A stretch of DNA of 7,921 nt from a bacterium (GTDB lineage Bacteria; Krumholzibacteriota; Krumholzibacteriia; LZORAL124-64-63), in contig JABIBH010000335.1 in assembly GCA_018652925.1 (NCBI GenBank), positions 1-7,921 on the forward strand, written 5' to 3'. The number at the start of each line of letters is the position of its first letter. Within the stretch, counting starts at the first letter, position 1. Positions 6,253 through 7,921 of the stretch are shown here, one piece after another. A program made the translations under genes and the position numbers. The notes beneath the pieces were generated by a model. It ran no database searches and had not been told where the DNA came from. It saw only the letters and a list, made by a program, of their open reading frames with translations.

Positions 6253-7610
6253 AACCGCGCGTTTTAGTTCAGCGGTTCTTCTTTCAGCCGCTAATCAAGT
6301 TTGTATTCGGGTTGAATATTCTCGGCAGAGAAAATCTTAAGGAGTTACCTCAGTTCATTCTGATTTCAAACCACAACTCTCATCTTGATACTCTGATTTT
6401 GTTGTCCGCGCTTCCGTGTTACAAGATTCAAAACACTCATCCACTTGCAGCAAAAGAATATTTCTCAAGAAACAAACTGCTTTTCAATTTTATGAACTGG
6501 TTATTACAGCCTGTCTGGGTTGACAGAGAAAATCCTTCTGATGCATTGGCTGAGATGCAAACACTTATCGAAAAAGGCCACAACCTGATCCTGTTTCCTG
6601 AAGGAAGCAGAGGCGAAGCTGGCGTCATCACAGAATTCAAAAGTGGCATCGGCAGACTGGCAAGTAACAATCCTGATCTGGCTATTGTGCCTGCATATCT
6701 TGAGGGACCGGAAAGAAGTTTTCCCAAAGGCACTTCCTTTCCAATTCCTTTATGCAACCATCTGACAATCAGCCCTGCCAGGCTTTTGACGGGCAACCCC
6801 CAATCGATTACCGAGCATCTGCATGAAGAGCTTATGACGCTTGCCCATGAAGAACAGTCAGCAAGACAACAAAGGCCAGTTCCACATAGCAAGCCTGTTC
6901 ATGTTGCAATTCTTGGAATTGATGGTTCTGGAAAAAGTACACTTTCCAGAATGCTTGCTGAGTTGGAAACGCAAAGCTGCTGTCTTGTCAGCGATTCAAT
7001 TCAAAACTACAAAAATGGAAAACCTTGCGACACACAGCCGCTACTGCTGGACAGTGTTCGTAAATGGGCCGGCAAAAAAGCAAAGCAGGCAAAGTCACTT
7101 AAAAGTTATAAAATTCCAAAACTGACTGAATTGATTCTGCGAGACAAACTGCTGAGTGACATCAATCGCTGGTACAGACCGGATGCGGTTTATCTGGATG
7201 GCGCACCGTTGTTGAATATGACTGCGTGGGCGGTTTTGTATAAAGAACAGTTTTTTAATCGAGAAACCTGTATAAAAATTATCGACGCTCTAACCGGTGT
7301 TTCGATTAAAAAGAGAGACCCGATTTTCAAGCAATTCCCTGAATTGAAAACACTGCGCAAAATCGGTAATTTACATAAACCTGATGTTATGATTTTTCTG
7401 GATGTCCCAGCTGAAGTTTGCATCAGTCGGATAGAGTCCAGAGGTGAAGATAAACAGGTTCATGAAACAACAGAAAAATTAACCCGTCTGCGTGATGCAT
7501 ATCTTCTGATCTGTGATGTACTGGCAGAACAAGCACATATCATAGATGGTAACCGACCACTGGTAGATGTCGTCGCTGACGCAACAAAGGTTGTTCAAAA
7601 TGAAAATTGA
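6249..7610 (+). CDS. PlsC-type acyltransferase fused to a thymidylate-kinase-like P-loop kinase
   Basis: The 453-residue product is one continuous frame, starting at an ATG inside the upstream stop (ATGA overlap) with AGGTGA at 6237-6242. Residues about 20-200 are an acyltransferase of the PlsC/LPLAT family. The catalytic HxxxxD motif is NHNSHLD (His42, Asp47), the acceptor-binding motif is FPEGSRGEAG (116-125), and VPAYLEG (147-153) matches the family's fourth block. Such enzymes transfer acyl groups to lysophosphatidate or related acceptors at the membrane face. A polar linker (about 200-215) leads to a kinase domain of about 238 residues. Its Walker A is GIDGSGKST (223-231). A VYLDG segment (314-318) stands where thymidylate kinases have DRY, and LDVPAEVCISRIESRG (384-399) with a later ERVREAYL-like helix (RLRDAYLL, 413-420) matches thymidylate kinase. 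Asp317-Gly318 replaces the Asp-Arg expected for dTMP binding, so the substrate is probably not dTMP. Both active sites otherwise look intact. The fusion in a lipid-like operon suggests an acylation plus phosphorylation step; the substrates are unknown. Confidence 0.85.
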   Translation: MKPRVLVQRFFFQPLIKFVFGLNILGRENLKELPQFILISNHNSHLDTLILLSALPCYKIQNTHPLAAKEYFSRNKLLFNFMNWLLQPVWVDRENPSDALAEMQTLIEKGHNLILFPEGSRGEAGVITEFKSGIGRLASNNPDLAIVPAYLEGPERSFPKGTSFPIPLCNHLTISPARLLTGNPQSITEHLHEELMTLAHEEQSARQQRPVPHSKPVHVAILGIDGSGKSTLSRMLAELETQSCCLVSDSIQNYKNGKPCDTQPLLLDSVRKWAGKKAKQAKSLKSYKIPKLTELILRDKLLSDINRWYRPDAVYLDGAPLLNMTAWAVLYKEQFFNRETCIKIIDALTGVSIKKRDPIFKQFPELKTLRKIGNLHKPDVMIFLDVPAEVCISRIESRGEDKQVHETTEKLTRLRDAYLLICDVLAEQAHIIDGNRPLVDVVADATKVVQNEN

Positions 7611-7921
7611 TGTAATTGCCACAACCATTTCCGGCTCAATTTCCGACTGGAAAAAAATTGAGCAGATCAAACCGTTATTTGCAGAACACGGCTTCAACGA
7701 TGTCACTCTTCACAGTTGCGACACTCATTCTGAAGCAAGACAAATAGCCTGCAACTCACTTCTGGCTGGTGGCCGCAGACCAATCTCCGCAGGTGGGTCC
7801 GGAACCTTCCGCTCAGTAATGGAAGGATGTCTGGATTCAAGTGTTCCAATGGATGAAATCCGGCTCGGCTTCCTGCGCAAAGGCTCAGCTGACCTCATTG
7901 GTAAAGTTCTGAAAATGCCAG
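7600..7921 (+). CDS. Diacylglycerol-kinase-like protein, 5' part (runs off window end)
   Basis: The ATG at 7600 lies 11 bases inside the upstream gene, in another frame, with a modest AAAGG site 9 bases before it. The frame stays open for 107 codons to the window edge. The order of motifs fits the DAGK/NAD-kinase-like catalytic fold: an early TTISGSISDWKKI (8-20) in place of NPxSG, HSEARQIA (43-50) like the family's GHAxxLA, SAGGSGTFRSVMEG (63-76) in place of GGDGTLNEVVNG, and RLGFLRKGSADLIGKVL (88-104) in place of LGIIPLGTGNDFARxL. The Asp of GGDGT, part of the phosphate/metal site, is Ser67 here, and Thr-Gly-Asn-Asp is changed to Ser-Ala-Asp. Only the N-terminal part is visible, so the lipid-binding C-terminal domain cannot be judged. 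Its place in the operon supports a lipid-linked role, possibly with altered or no kinase activity. Confidence 0.72.
   Translation, partial: MKIDVIATTISGSISDWKKIEQIKPLFAEHGFNDVTLHSCDTHSEARQIACNSLLAGGRRPISAGGSGTFRSVMEGCLDSSVPMDEIRLGFLRKGSADLIGKVLKMP

Noticed and set aside
6437..6892. 151-codon minus-strand frame across the acyltransferase domain
   Set aside because: The plus strand encodes recognisable acyltransferase motifs throughout; the antisense product is Ser/Leu-rich with no motif.
6840..6900. Possible assembly join or frameshift between the acyltransferase and kinase halves
   Set aside because: The frame is continuous through a polar linker with no stop, no internal Shine-Dalgarno-ATG for a separate kinase in the same frame, and both halves share the same codon style, so a true fusion is the simpler reading.

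Overview
The window reads as a chromosomal segment from a bacterium of the FCB superphylum or a related candidate phylum. The main clue is the secreted protein at 2176-3057, whose C-terminal tail opens with a YPNPFNP-type motif. Such tails are typical of FCB-type sorting/FlgD-like Ig domains in Bacteroidota relatives, Calditrichota, Marinimicrobia, Eisenbacteria, Krumholzibacteria and similar groups. Base composition is moderate. Shine-Dalgarno sites are clear and rho-independent terminators are well formed. I see no rRNA, tRNA, CRISPR array, insertion sequence or phage gene.

Layout. (1) Positions 1-397 hold the 3' end of an unidentified + strand gene. (2) 469-1992 (-) is a histidine ammonia-lyase-family gene (hutH) whose cofactor-forming tripeptide is Ala-Cys-Gly instead of Ala-Ser-Gly. 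It converges on the first gene, and a strong hairpin with an A/U tract lies between them. (3) After a 183-base divergent regulatory gap, 2176-3057 (+) encodes an exported protein with a signal peptide, one CxxCH haem-type motif, a beta-rich middle and an FCB-type tail. A palindromic terminator follows. (4) 3142-5373 (-) encodes a large membrane protein with a spermidine-synthase-like domain between two sets of transmembrane helices. The SAM-binding motif is kept and the aminopropyltransferase acidic residues are lost. (5) From 5491 to the window end (+) lies a tightly overlapping operon: a CdsA-like membrane protein, a PlsC-type acyltransferase fused to a thymidylate-kinase-like P-loop kinase, and the start of a diacylglycerol-kinase-like gene.

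The most unusual part is this last operon. Its three genes overlap by 4 and 11 bases, so they are translationally coupled. All three resemble phospholipid-precursor enzymes: CDP-DAG synthase, lysophosphatidate acyltransferase and DAG kinase. Yet the CdsA-like protein has lost most of its family signature, and the DAGK-like protein has GGSGT in place of GGDGT. The acyltransferase and the P-loop of the fused kinase look intact. This suggests a specialised lipid-modification or lipid-handling module rather than housekeeping phospholipid synthesis. That reading is inference from motifs read by eye; no database search was possible.
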